From Phragmites australis (lineage: Eukaryota > Streptophyta > Magnoliopsida > Poales > Poaceae): a DNA stretch of 64,000 nt. Where the stretch lies: the NCBI RefSeq assembly GCF_958298935.1, contig NC_084927.1:37390501-37454500 (forward strand), in the 5' to 3' direction. The translations under genes were made by a program, and so were the position numbers. Positions 10,461-22,100 of this stretch are shown piece by piece. How positions within the stretch are numbered: position 1 is the first letter of the stretch; each line of letters opens with the position of its first letter. The notes below the pieces were generated by a model. The model made no database searches, was not told the DNA's origin, and was given only the letters and a program-made list of their open reading frames with translations.

Positions 10461-11303
10461 TATCTGATTATTCTGTACGGTTCGTTTGTTCTTCGAAGAA
10501 ATTAAGGTTGTGACCTTTCTCATGTCAGAGCAGCAGCTGACCTCCACGCTTGAGAAAAAGTGGTGCTTGGAGGAGATTAAATGATTTTTTTACCTGACGA
10601 GGCATGAGTGAGTTTTGGTGTTTGGTTGAAACTATTTGCCTGAGAAAAAGCGTATGGCTCAGAATAGTACTTTGTAAGACAAAAAAAAACGTAAAAGCAA
10701 AAGAGTATGTGTTCACTGGGTCTTCTTCACAGCAACACGCTTGATCCATGGAGCTCCCCGGCAGCGAGGTTCGGATGGAGTGGCCCCGGAGACCACCAAA
10801 ACAGAACGAGGGAAGGCTAGTGAGTCCACATATGGTGTGATTTTTTTTTCCAGTTTTGCGCGGTGGAGCCCCTGCGGCGGCGCACGGTGGCAGGGGCATA
10901 GCGATGGCGGCCATGATCCATCACTAGGCAATCAAGGAAGGGATAGGCGAATTAGTGCAGATAGAAGGGGCGGAGGTGCTTTAGGATGGGCTTTTCATGG
11001 GCTTTTTATGGATGACCAGTGACGGAGAAGAAGACGTGTGAGGCAACGGATCTCTGGCGAGTATCTCAGGTGAGACGGGCTCAGATGAAGAGGAATCGGA
11101 AATAGGCTCGTCGTGGGCATCGAATCGAGCGGCGACAGTCAACATCATTGCCTTCGTTTGTTGAGAACGACTCAGGCAGAGATGCTTTCGTTGCTGGCTC
11201 ACTCAGGCGTCCGTTTTTTGGTTGCCTGAGCCTAATGGAGCTGCCCAAGTCAGGCTTCGTTTGGTTAGCAACCAGGCAAACATCCTGCTTGCTCCTCCTC
11301 GTA
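10461..11303. other. Mixed-composition intergenic segment
   Basis: No gene is recognised. Stretches such as GTGTTTGGTTG near 10620 and CGTTTGGTTAGCAACCAGG near 11250 resemble termini of the local MITE family, so a decayed element may span 10600-11280. Confidence 0.35.
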
Positions 11304-11754
11304 GGGTATGTTTGGTTCCCTGAACAAGTCTCAAACTGCATGAGCGGATACGTATAATTATATAAAGATACGTATTTGGTTATTTGTATCTATTGTTTCT
11401 ACCTGCATCTATTTGATTTGAGCTTCACTCATCCTGGATAAGCAGATGCAAGCTCTGCATCCATTCATGCAGCCGAGCTTACTTATCAGTATCAAAAAAA
11501 GATCTTCATACGAGTAACTAATCATAATCTCAACTCTTGTATTCGCTTATGCGATCTCAGATTCAGTAAAATAAACAGAAAAACAGCTCATTACATCCAC
11601 TCATACGGTCTCAGTACAACCAACTAAACACTTTTCTATTCAACATATATGACTTCACTCAGACTGCTTCTCCTCATTCAGAATATACGATGCAGCCTTA
11701 CAAAACCTCATTGATCAACCGACCACATCCTTAAGTACCAACCAAACAGCCCCC
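11304..11754. mobile_element. Tourist-like MITE
   Basis: The left end GGGTATGTTTGGTT and the right end AACCAAACAGCCCC are inverted repeats. The interior shares the CATCC and CTCATTCAG-type blocks of the other copies in this window. I could not define a target duplication. Confidence 0.6.
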
Positions 11755-12341
11755 AAATGGTTGATTGTGGACTGCGATCATGATGAATTTGCTGCCTCGA
11801 AATATGACCTTGGTGTAACGTAATGTCTTATGCTGGTTTTGGGTTGCCTAATTACGGCTTGACGTGGGTTTGCCTGTGATTAGTCGGATGATAAACCCGG
11901 CTAACACTGAGAGGTGCCTGACGGCTCTAGTCGATTCTGCTATCTTAGTGACCTTTAATGAACTTGTTGCAAAATCACAGTGTTAGTATGGGGTATTTGC
12001 AATTTCCCCAACTAATGATGATGTATTTATGTTTACTGCTTGCTATATAACTGGACACTGTTTCTTTGTAACTAGTATATTGTTGTAATCGTTTGTTTTT
12101 GTAAGAATTTTATAGTTGCTGATTTATTTAATTAGCAATGTGCGGCCACTTAGTCATTTGTGGGTCGTATCATCTTAGGAAACCAAGTGATCTTCTCGGT
12201 GACAAGCTAGATATTAGCCGAAATTTCATTCCAGTGCAGGGTAACAGGCTAACAGCTCTGAGTTCTGTTTGGTAGAATTCGACGCATTTACTATTTACTC
12301 TCCAAGCCTCATCACGAACCCAACCATCTCTTCATTTGGAC

Positions 12342-12580
12342 CTAGGTTTCAAAATTCGATTCAAGACCGAATACCGAGCCCCGGCGATTTCTTCGATATT
12401 CATGGTTTTCGACAATAATTTGGTGAAATTCAGTAGAAACATGTTGAATTTCATCTTCTTCTTTTTTGAATTTTGAATTTGAACTTAACTGAAAACCGGT
12501 CGATTTCTAAATACAAACCGCAACCAATTGGTCGGTAACCGTGAATATCAAGCTGTTACTGATGCATTTTGAAACCCTGG
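12342..12580. mobile_element. MITE of 239 bp with a 7-bp flanking repeat
   Basis: The ends are CTAGGTTTCAAAA and TTTTGAAACCCTGG. The heptamer TTTGGAC sits immediately outside both ends (12335-12341 and 12581-12587). The interior has short arms containing ACCGGTCGATTT and GGTCGGTAACCG. Its superfamily is unassigned. Confidence 0.75.
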
Positions 12581-12919
12581 TTTGGACAATGCAGCAAATT
12601 TTTGTTCAAGAGTGGACTATATTCTGTTTGAATCCTTATTGCAGCAAACAAACAAATTCTACTTTTTAAATTCAAATGGCCAATTTCCTGTATGAATTCT
12701 CATTGCTGAACACAGAAACCCACTCTAATAATATTTAGAGCGACGTGGAAAACCACTTCTGAAGAGTCTCGAAATCTTGATTAGGAAAATACTCATATTG
12801 TTACATGCTCGTATTTGCAAGAAACTATTTGCAACTACCAACAAAAAAAAGAGAATGAACTTGGAGTAACTGCTCATTCTCGCAAGTCTTCCCACAGGGT
12901 ATCGGCAGCTAAGAAAAGT

Positions 12920-15556
12920 TCATGTACAATGACACCGGAGTGGGATTGATGCACCATCAGGCTTCCGCTTCTCCCGGATAACTGCTTCCTGAATCATCGG
13001 TAATTTCTGATGAATCTTCTTCCATATGTAGTTCACAGCACCGTCTGGGGGAGCAGGGCCTGTGCTACTAGAGAAACTAGTGTCATACTCAAAGATAGGT
13101 TGAACGTGAGCCAAGTTTCTTCGGAACTCATCCTTCTGCTGCCTGGAAATATTCCTTAAGTAGTTCGTTAGCCATTCTGGTCTCAAAGCGTTACTAACTG
13201 AGACAAAAATGGAGAATCCTGTGTAGTCTATCATCCCTTCGAAAGGAAGCTCAACCTCATCGCTAACAATGACTGGTATGCAAAGACTGGCAATAGCATC
13301 AAAGAGGCGACATGAAGTTGGGGTGTCACCAGCTGGGTGCAAGCAAAACTCTGATGTCGGCATCCCTTTTATTGATTGTTCACGCCCAATGGCATTAGGA
13401 AAGCCTTCTTCCATGACAATATCAGGCTCGTTACCTAGCAAATCCCATAGTTTCTCTCGCACCAAACCACCCTGAAAGATATCAAAATCACAATGATTAA
13501 TGACAACTTTAGTATGATTGCTCAATAATGCATTGCTCGTTTTGTCACTACTAGTCATTAGCGAACACAAATCTTTTGAAACAATTATATATGGAAACCA
13601 ATAAAGGTATAAAAAACTATGTCATAGAGTTATACCAATGTACGCTGCAAGAAGTTCTCACACTCAACACGATGGATTGTCCTAAGTAGAATGTGATGGA
13701 GAAAGCAGCATACATAGAGCTCATTTGTAAATATTCACTACATATCCTCCTAGCAAACTAAATGGCCGTTGAGATCAAGTCTTGTCGAAAGCATGTTGCT
13801 CAAATGATAGGGCTAGAAGGGCCTGGAAGAAAATTTAAAAGTAGAATGAATCATATGTTTATTCTTCTCATTTTCAGTTGCTCAACTTCAGATAATGAAA
13901 GCAGATAAACATAAAAAAGGCGCAAGTCATATTTTTCTCAATAAGGAAATTTAAAAAAAAATCCTACATGTACAGGTTCTTACATTTTTTAATAAAATTG
14001 ATTACGAAATGTGAAGAGTGGCAGGAGTCGATCAAACCTAACATGGGAGGATTCTATAAAGAGAAATTTGAAGGAATGTAATATCCTCAAAGAACTATCT
14101 ATAGAAGCGCGTGTAAGTTAGCAATCCACGTGGCAGAACCATAACTTATGCATTAATCTCCTTGTACCGTTATTTCTTTTACTAGTACCTTTATTTATTA
14201 TTGTTTTATCATCATCTTTTTAGTTGGGTCTCGTGGGTTTCATATCTAGCCTACCCCAACTTGCTTGGGACAAAGGCTTTGTTGTTGTTGTAAATTGATT
14301 ACGAAATGTAAGTGAATAGTTAGGTACAATTTGGAATCCAAATTGCAGATTAACGATACCAAATAGACTGCATGTACTAAATGCTAAATGGCATGATGAA
14401 AAGTACAAACCCGGTGCCTCTGCTTTGCTCCCTTGAAGTACAAAAGGGTGGGACGATCTTTATTTTTTGATAAGCGCAGTGTCGGAAGCAAATGTGTGTA
14501 AGGCACAATGACATCCTTAAGTAATGACACTTGAGTATGTTGTATCATATGAGATGAGTTTCTGCTTGCAGACTTTGAATCAAGTTTGTACCATCCGCCA
14601 AAATCAACCACCAAAAGAATTGCAGGAGCAATCTCAGCCTGGACGTGCCACATTGCCACCGGGTCAGTCAAAGAATGCTTCAGTTTTAGCATGACCTGAG
14701 CATTCAAAAGAACGATAAGCTGCTACGCAGATCAATCTTCAGCCACACAAACAATACATAGTACATCATAATCAAACATATTTTGCATTATTGCAGGAAA
14801 GCTACAGCATTTTCTCTGCCACTATAACACATGGTAATAGTTGGATTAACACAAGTGTTAAGCGACGACACGTATACACAGCTGCAGGCATTGCAAGTTG
14901 TAAACATTCAATATCGACCATCAGGTCAACAATTGGTTTCTCAATTCTCAGGTGATGATGACATTTCAAGGTATCTCACTTCCTAGGCTGAAAGCCTGAT
15001 ATAACTGTAAAGGGCACAGCACACTGAAGAAACCAAAACAGCTATTGGTATCTTGAATAAGGGTCTGTGCCATGCGAAACCAAAATCTAGCTCGTGTGTT
15101 AATGTATTGCAAAGCTTCTGCATGATGACAATTCCTTGACCGGCTAGCAATTGCAGAGTCAATTAGCTAACTCTTTTCAATAACATCAGGATTACCTGTC
15201 AGGACAAAGATGTGATCCCGGCCGCCGGACCTCCGCCACGCGGGGTGGGTAGTGACGCGGTCGACGACCTCCCGCTGCCGCCGATAGTCTTCGTTCCCGT
15301 CCTTCTTGCGGAAAGCGCCCTTGGCGCCCCACCCGAGCTTCATCTCCGCAGATAGCGTCGCGAAGAAGGGCACGAACACGACATCGGCATCCCTCCAGTC
15401 CGCCACGACCCTTACGGCCGCCGCCGATGCGGAGCGCGAGGCCGCTGCCGTGTGGAGGGAAGCGAGCAGCCAGTACTCGGCGCTGTACTGCTTGATGAGC
15501 GGGTTGTCGGGGTAGGGCGGGTGGTTGCGCGGTGCCGGATGGTCAGGGTCGGAGGG
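12920..15556 (-). pseudogene. GT47 exostosin-type glycosyltransferase, 5'-truncated
   Basis: Three minus-strand exons are visible. Exon 1 (15196 to about 15556) carries NHPPYPDNPLIKQYSAEYW and DADVVFVPFFATLSAEM. Exon 2 (14411-14664) carries DPVAMWHVQAE and VVDFGGWYKLD. Exon 3 (12920-13471) carries EFCLHPAGDTPTSCRLFDAI, IPVIVSDEVELPFEG and the C-terminus IPLRCHCT. These are signatures of plant exostosin-like GT47 enzymes of the ARAD-related group, Golgi transferases for cell-wall polysaccharides. The HPAGDTPTS and SDEVELPFE segments form the nucleotide-sugar site. Two defects are seen. The coding frame ends near 15556 in retroelement sequence, removing the start, the membrane anchor and the first part of the domain. 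The acceptor before exon 2 reads ...GACTG, where the family frame needs ...AG at 14665-14666. Exon 3 itself is undamaged. Confidence 0.8.
14222..14310 (-). repeat. Dispersed repeat tail in a GT47 intron
   Basis: The minus strand reads (CAA)n followed by GCCTTTGTCCCAAGCAAG, TTGGGGTAGGCTAGAT and ATGAAACCCACGAGAC. This is a sequence I recognise as a dispersed non-LTR/SINE-type repeat in many plant introns. Its boundaries are approximate. Confidence 0.5.
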
Positions 15557-16144
15557 TGCTCTAGTCTTACAAGCACCGGCCCCAACCTCGTAGGCGCATA
15601 CACAACAAAAGTCGCCTCCGAAAACGCCTCAGCAAGTGAATCCGAAGGCGGAGGCAACTCTACCTCCACCGAGTTATCCAACATCATCGACCCCTCTTGC
15701 GATGATGAAAGGGAGTACGTCATGGCCTAAGGATCTGCCTACACTACGGAGCGGAGCGCAAGATAGGATAGAGACAGATGTGCTCTAGGCACTGGAAGAC
15801 CTGAAGGGAGGAGGATCGGAAGGAAAGGGGTGGATCAGAAGTCCATCAAACACTCATCTTGTAAAAACCCTCAGCGGCACCCTAACCGGCGCAACATTCA
15901 AAACACTCGAAACCCGAGGGGGCACGCTGATGGAACCAAGAGTCCTTCAGGTCCAGCGGCAATCAATATCTCTCCTCTCATCCCTTGTTTTTCACTCTCA
16001 GGACACTTAAGACTCCCCACATGACATGAAATTCGAAGTCGAGCTTTGCAAACTAACGACATCGAACGACCACTCCCTGGACAGACTACGTTTACCCGGG
16101 ACCCAAGTGGCACAACCAGGTCAAACCACGATCATGGGGAGGCT
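15557..16144 (+). mobile_element. 3' internal piece of a gypsy-type LTR retrotransposon
   Basis: This stretch runs directly from the broken GT47 exon into the LTR at 16145. Immediately before the LTR is the purine-rich ATGGGGAGG, compatible with a polypurine tract on the plus strand. No complete gag or pol domain is present, so most of the element is gone. One frame on each strand is open across 15560-15730, but neither matches a domain I can name. Confidence 0.5.
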
Positions 16145-16441
16145 TGTGGGATACTATCAGCGTATTAAGTAAAGGGATACCCTGGCTAACAGGCTTCGCA
16201 GGGAACCTAACAACTAGAGTAGCATACTCCCCGAGGTCTGATTGATTGTGCGACCACAACGACCAGTCTAACGCCCGCACGACCAGTCTCCATATACCAT
16301 CGCTTACACCCGTGACTAGCCCCACTGGTCGCGGGGCCAGATTTGACGCAGCCTGTCTAGAGCGCAGATGCTAATATCCACTCAAGTGTTTTTTCCCAGT
16401 CGTCAGCACCAAAGGACGAAGTTATGGACAGTGCAATTGAG

Positions 16442-16780
16442 CATTGTCCCATCTCGTAGCATTAAATGCTGCAGGGTAGAACTTTGTAGGCCGACATGGT
16501 GGCGCACGACAGATGGGACGTTGTCAGTAGCCCGACCAGGCAAGTGAACGGGGTCGGCGCAGGGGGCATTGTCTCGTTCCATAGCATTAAATGTTGCAGG
16601 GTAGAACTTTGCAGGTTAACACGGTGGCGCACAGCGAATGGTACGCCATCAACAGCCCGACCAGGCAAGTGGATGGGGTCTGCGCAAAAGTATTTTGTCC
16701 CGTCATGCAGTATTAAATGCCACGGGGTGGAACTTTGTAGGCCAGCACGGCGGCGTACAACAACAAGATGCATGGTACAC
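16442..16780 (+). repeat. About 125-bp tandem repeat, three copies
   Basis: Units begin near 16442, 16567 and 16691. Each carries TATTAAATG or CATTAAATG followed by a GGGTAGAACTTTG-like block and a CCCGACCAGGCAAGTG block. The third copy is diverged and shortened. Confidence 0.8.
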
Positions 16781-17059
16781 TTAGAGCAAGTGGGCACGTG
16801 TCGGTGTATCAGGAACCAGGGGTCCCTAAGTCCCGAGACCGGGCCGGCCATCCGTCACGCGTCACCATCCCGCGAGGTCCGCCCTGCAAGATAAGAAGAA
16901 GCTAAGTCTCGGGAGAAGGTGCTCGGGGCCGGCGCTTCTGGTTCCCGAGCACCCCAGTTCCCCGATGATCCGCAGAGTCCAAGTACCGGGAAGGAAGTGC
17001 TCGGAAGGGTCCTCGCCTACCCCCGAGTACTGTAGTCCCCCGACGATCCAAACAGCCAG

Positions 17060-17341
17060 GTGCTCGGGAGAGAGTACTCGGGGCCGCACGTGGCAGCCCC
17101 CGAGGACTCGGTTCCCCGAAGGTCTCACCGGAGTACTCGGGAGAGAGTGCTCCGGGCTGCACGTGGCGGCCCCCGAGGACTCGGTTCCCCGAAGGTCTCA
17201 CCGGAGTGCTCGGGAGAGAGTGCTTGGGGCTGCACGTGGCAGCCCCCGAGGACTCGGTTCCCCGAAGGTCTCACCGGAGTGCTCGGGAGAGAGTGCTCGG
17301 GGCTGCACGTGGCAGCCCCCGAGGACTCGGTTCCCCGAAGG
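17060..17341 (+). repeat. 73-bp tandem repeat, four copies
   Basis: Units start at 17060, 17133, 17206 and 17279, exactly 73 bp apart and nearly identical. Each contains GTGCTCGGGAGAGAGTGCT, GCACGTGGCAGCCCCCGAGG and GGTTCCCCGAAGGT. Each unit includes the G-box-like core CACGTG, so the U3 part of the LTR carries an array of potential bZIP/bHLH sites. Confidence 0.9.
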
Positions 17342-17824
17342 TTCGCGCAAGATCGTCCGATGACCCGAAGGGTCCCATCGTCGGGGTGTCAGCCAGTCAA
17401 AGGCCCAAGCCGCATTTAATAAGCACGCGCGGCCTGACATCCTGACATTCTCAGCTGCCCACGCCCTAGTGTAAGACCCTGCCATGCTCTGGCAGGGGGG
17501 CGTGGGTCCATTAAATGCACGGGTCCCGTCCCGTTTCACCCGGGTGCCTCGGGATAACGTTGCCAAAATCGAAGCGCTCCGCCTGCCACCCTGCCCTGGC
17601 AGAAGAACAAGACAGGGTGGGTGCACCGGGCACCTCTGTGGCTGCCCGGTGGGCCCTCTTAATGGCGCCGGAGAACCTCCACAGTGGCGGGTGGTCGGAT
17701 GCACGCCGCAATTTTCCACCGCCCCTGTCACTTCGCCAAAACGGAATGATGACGCCTTTCTCCGTGGCGCCTTGGCACTCGCGCCCCCTCTTTCCCATTC
17801 AGGATAAGTCGAGGTCGGCGCGCC

Positions 17825-17831
17825 TATAAAA
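17825..17831 (+). promoter_or_regulatory. TATA box of the gypsy LTR
   Basis: TATAAAA follows the G-box array and precedes a CTCTCAATAGACTCC-type leader, as expected for the U3/R boundary of a plant LTR. Confidence 0.55.
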
Positions 17832-18300
17832 GGAAAGGATGGAGAATACATAAAGATATTCCGCCTCAGATCCCGAAGCTCTCAATAGACTCCTCAGGCC
17901 CCTCGAAGCTCTCAAGAGACAACCCGGAAGCACCCGAAGCCCAGATCAAAAGACGAAGAACATCACAAACAAACTCAAGCCAAGCTAAAACACGAGAGCC
18001 TCAAGCTCTCTGTAGACAGCTCACCCCTGTAGCCAGATACATCCTTGAAGAATTCCCTTCAAGGAGAGATATAACACTCACACAGGAGTAGGGTGTTACG
18101 CCTCCGTGCGGCTCGAACCTGTCTAAACTCCGGTGCACCCATCTTTCTTGCACTAGGTCGATCATCTCCCACCACCAGCCACTGCATTTATTTCTATTCC
18201 CGTTTATTTCCCAGACAAGCTCGTTCAGGATCATCCCCCCGGCCGAATCTCTAAAAAGGGGTCTCTCGGGATCCCTGCGACAGGAGTTCATCCTCCGACA

Positions 18301-18652
18301 GCACGTCTAGTCCTCCGTAATGATGGTTTGGATTAGATATTAGGATGAACAGAGATCTTCTATTTAGATCCACATGTAAGTTCTCCTCCTTCATACTATA
18401 TAAAGAGACGAGAACCTTGTTACTAAAGATAGACGAAGAAAAGATCTAGGAACTAGTAAGAACATCATCTGTAATCAATTAAGATCTTTCATAACACACA
18501 TGATGTAAGGCTATTATTCTCCAGGAGATCCGAACCTGTATAACTCTTTGTGTCCACTAGTTCACCGAACACACACCTATTTTCTGAAACTCCGTCCACA
18601 CGTTCACTATCCAGCATACTTCGGAATCATTGGTAGAGATTTACCCTCGACA
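18301..18652 (+). mobile_element. Second LTR-like fragment
   Basis: This stretch has TATATAAAG at 18397, a leader of about 250 bp containing GATCCGAACCTGTATAACTC, and the end TTTACCCTCGACA. The layout resembles the 3' part of another plant LTR. Its 5' part is missing, and it abuts the gypsy LTR. Confidence 0.45.
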
Positions 18653-19108
18653 ACAAAGATGCTGTGAGGAAATCATGGTGGGGCGTCATGCAGTCTGCGA
18701 GGAAGGCAGGGGAAGGAGGACGCATACGGATGGAAAGATACAGAGAGAATACAGTTCACACGTAGGGGGGCGAGGATTCAGGGGTGGGCGCGGGATTCAT
18801 TACGTTCCTAGTTGGTTTGGTGAATCCGCGTCATGGGCTGCATGCAGCCCACATGATAAAATCGTGAGGCCCACCACGATGCGAACCCACTGAGATGGTG
18901 GACTCTTTCTTCCCGTCCAAGCCGGACAGGCGATCCAGCCCCCAGAAGACGCGCACACACTACTCAATTTCACTCGTCTTCGTCGTCCCGCACGTTTCCA
19001 CTTCCCTTGCCCTTCTCTTCCCAACTCAGAGAGTCTCCTTTCCACCGAACCCTGCTCGCCCAGCAGACCAAGGGGAAAAAGAAATCTCGTAGAGGCGACT
19101 TCGCTGCC

Positions 19109-22100
19109 ATGGCCGGCGATTCCACGACGGTCGCGGAGAAGGAGACCCTCATCTCCTCCTTCCTCGAAATCGCCGCCGGCCAGACCCCCGAGACTGCCGC
19201 CCAGTTTCTCCAAGTTCCTCCTCCGCCCTCTAACCACACCGCCTAGCTTCCGGGCGATTCGATCCGGGTACGGACCGTTTGATGTGATCCGTTGGGTTTC
19301 CATGCCGCAGATGACGAGCTGGCACCTGGAGGAGGCGCTGCAGCTGTTCTACATCGACGGCGAGTCCGCCCTCGCGGCGCATCCGGCTGCCGCACCGGCT
19401 GCTGCGGCGGCGGCGGCGGCCGCGGTGGCGGCGGGGGTAGAGGAGGCGTTGAGGTAGGCGGGGCGAGATCTCTAGGATTTAGGTTTTAGTTTCGGGTGGA
19501 TCGTGGAGGGCTTTCTGGTGGGATGTGTATGTGTATCATGTGCTACGATTGGCAGGTTCGCTCCGCCGCCAGCGGCTGCACTGGGCGATGGAATGTTGCA
19601 GGGACTTGGGGAGGAGGAGGACGTCCGTGCCCCGCTGCCTGTGAAGCGGGAGACCCTCTACGGCGATGGCCCCGTGGCTGTGTAAGTGACGGTGCTTGGC
19701 CAGCTACTTTGCATGTTACCATGAGATCCTGGGATTAGGTTTCTCCACCAATTATTTGATATGGTGCGGGAGTGAAGTTTTTATGAAACTGAATTGATGT
19801 GCTGCATTTATCATTCACTCATTTGCATGCTCTATTGCTCCATGAAAGCTGGGTGTTTTCTGTTTCGTTGCATAACTGACTCGAGCGTCACGTTCATCCT
19901 ACTAGAAGTCAAAGATAAATCCTCTTCAATGCCAAGTCTTAGACTATGGCTGGGGTGGCTTAAGCTTCTGCTGGCTTTGGGCTGAAGCTAAAGCTCTCCA
20001 AACAAGGCCTAAGACTGTGTGCGACTGATGTACAATGAATGCTGTACCTATTTTTCTTACCACCAATAGAATTTAACATCTTATTTGGTGGCCATGTTTG
20101 GCATTCTAATGGAATCTATGCCATGTAGCCAAATCTTGTCCCTTTGGCTATGCTTATTGTTAGCACCATTTTCTAGCTGCATCAATTGGCAACTAAGTCT
20201 CCCGCTATATCTATTTTTATGCCAAGTGGACACCCATCTGTCCGTCTAATAGTTTGTAACCAGTGAAATTATGGGTGTTTGGTTTTGTCACCAATGAATT
20301 TCTCTCATGCTTAAACTTAAACATGACTGCAACAGTGGTAATTTCACTGGCGAACCAAATGTTGGACATCATCCAAGCTAGTTAATTTTGTTATTTGTGA
20401 TCAAAATTGGTATGAATTCTGTTGACGACATATATCTATTCGACACCCAATTAAACCCACCCTTACTCTTGCAGACAGGTTATTTGTTGTTTGTTTATGC
20501 CTATTGTGTCAAGAACCTTAGATTATTTTACCATAGTCGATGTCTTATGAGGCTTATGCACAAACTAAAGACCTACCAAACAGGGACGAAATTGAATTGC
20601 CCAATTTATTATAATAGCGATTTATTTATATGTTGGCTGTGCTTGTTTTGGTAAAACCACCATGCTTCTATAATTATGCCTCCTTATTAAGTAAGGCCTT
20701 GAAGATAAACATAACCATCGTATTATAGTACAAAAATATTACTGCTCCGTTGATACATTATAAAAACTTATGTCGCTGAATGCTGCACATTCCTGGATAA
20801 ATATTGCTGGCATCCTATTTGTCTAGTTTAACAGCCTATATCTTCCACATCCATGTTTTTCCCCTTCACTTTGACAACATTTGAACTAAGGCACACAAAC
20901 TTGGAACTTCGGTTTAGCTGACTTCTTCAGATGTCGGGGCCTAATAAAAGCCCTTTTTTCCAACAAAAAAAAAAACAGTTAAACAACTGAGAGTGACCAA
21001 CTGACCTCTTGCTTTTATGCCATTGCAAAATAAAAAGAAATGCATTTGAATATTATTGATTCTTTGTGGCCGGTATTTATCTTAAATGGGCACCTTTAGC
21101 GATGTAAAACCTAGTTATTTCTTAGAGAATTGTTCTTCGTCTTGTTAGCCAGATATGGGAGTATTCTACGTTTTTTCCTTTGTAGTTATCTTGGGCATGG
21201 CTGCATATAAGTTTGTAATTTTGTGATGCAAGTTCTATCGTAATTTTTGTTTTGGACTGACATGTCTTAAGCAAGCACTCGTTGCTTTAAATATGGCAAT
21301 ATGTAAGATATTTGCTTTTTCCGGACTATCGTGTTGTCTTTGAACTTTTGTTATTATCTTTGTTGCTTTTTTTTAACTGAAATGTCACTGTTGCTTTTCT
21401 AAAACCAATTTGTTCCATAAAATTGTTGTGCCTTTTCCCCCCAGCCTTCGGCCTAATTCTACAGTTGCATTTCGTAACTTTGAAGAGGAGGCAAGACAAT
21501 CCGCTGTTTGGGATTCTGATCAGAATGCTACATCTAGTTCTCATGATAACCTTGCTTCTTTATACCGTCCACCTTTTTCTTTGATGTTCAATGGACCATT
21601 TGATAAGGTAAGCTGTATATCTTTTATATTATATATTTTATATCCTGTTTGTTTTTTGTCTCTACGATGGCCATATGCAGCCTATGATGGCGAAACCGTA
21701 TAGACACCATTTTGGTCTTTGCATGTGTGACCAATGACACATATGACTACCATGGAACGGTACCACATATAATTGGCAAAACCTTGTGTTGTATCTCAGT
21801 TGTCTGGTGAATTTCTCCAGCAGCGCAGCTGTAGAGCAATTAGTTTATTTTGGTTAATTACTCATGAAAGCGTTGCTTGTCCTTTTATAACAAGAAGTAA
21901 TGTCATATATGTTTTAGGATGTGTTTTGTTGTCAGTATTTATTGCTGAAAGCAATTTGATGTCCAATTATCTATATTAGTGTTATTTTGAATTTATTGCT
22001 CAATGACTTATGTATATAAACTACTTTTGAGTTGAAACTCCAGAATATTATAATGCTAATCCTTTAATCTTGTTGATATTTTGTGTGATGCTTCTAAAAA

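Larger units (their letters stand above)
16145..18300 (+). mobile_element. Long gypsy-type LTR (about 2.16 kb)
   Basis: It starts TGTGGGATACTATCAGCG and ends ATCCTCCGACA, giving TG...CA limits. A TATA box at 17825-17831 sets plus orientation. It contains two tandem-repeat arrays (16442-16780 and 17060-17341). The boundaries are inferred from one copy only, since no second LTR is in the window. The many long open frames inside are compositional artefacts of GC-rich repeats. Confidence 0.6.

Noticed and set aside
15412..15723. Minus-strand frame starting MTYSLSSSQEGSMM as the missing 5' end of the GT47 gene
   Set aside because: It is out of frame with the GT47 exon and belongs to the retroelement side of the junction.
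16902..17851. Several overlapping frames of 90-217 codons on both strands of the gypsy LTR
   Set aside because: They read through the 73-bp repeats and contain no protein domain.
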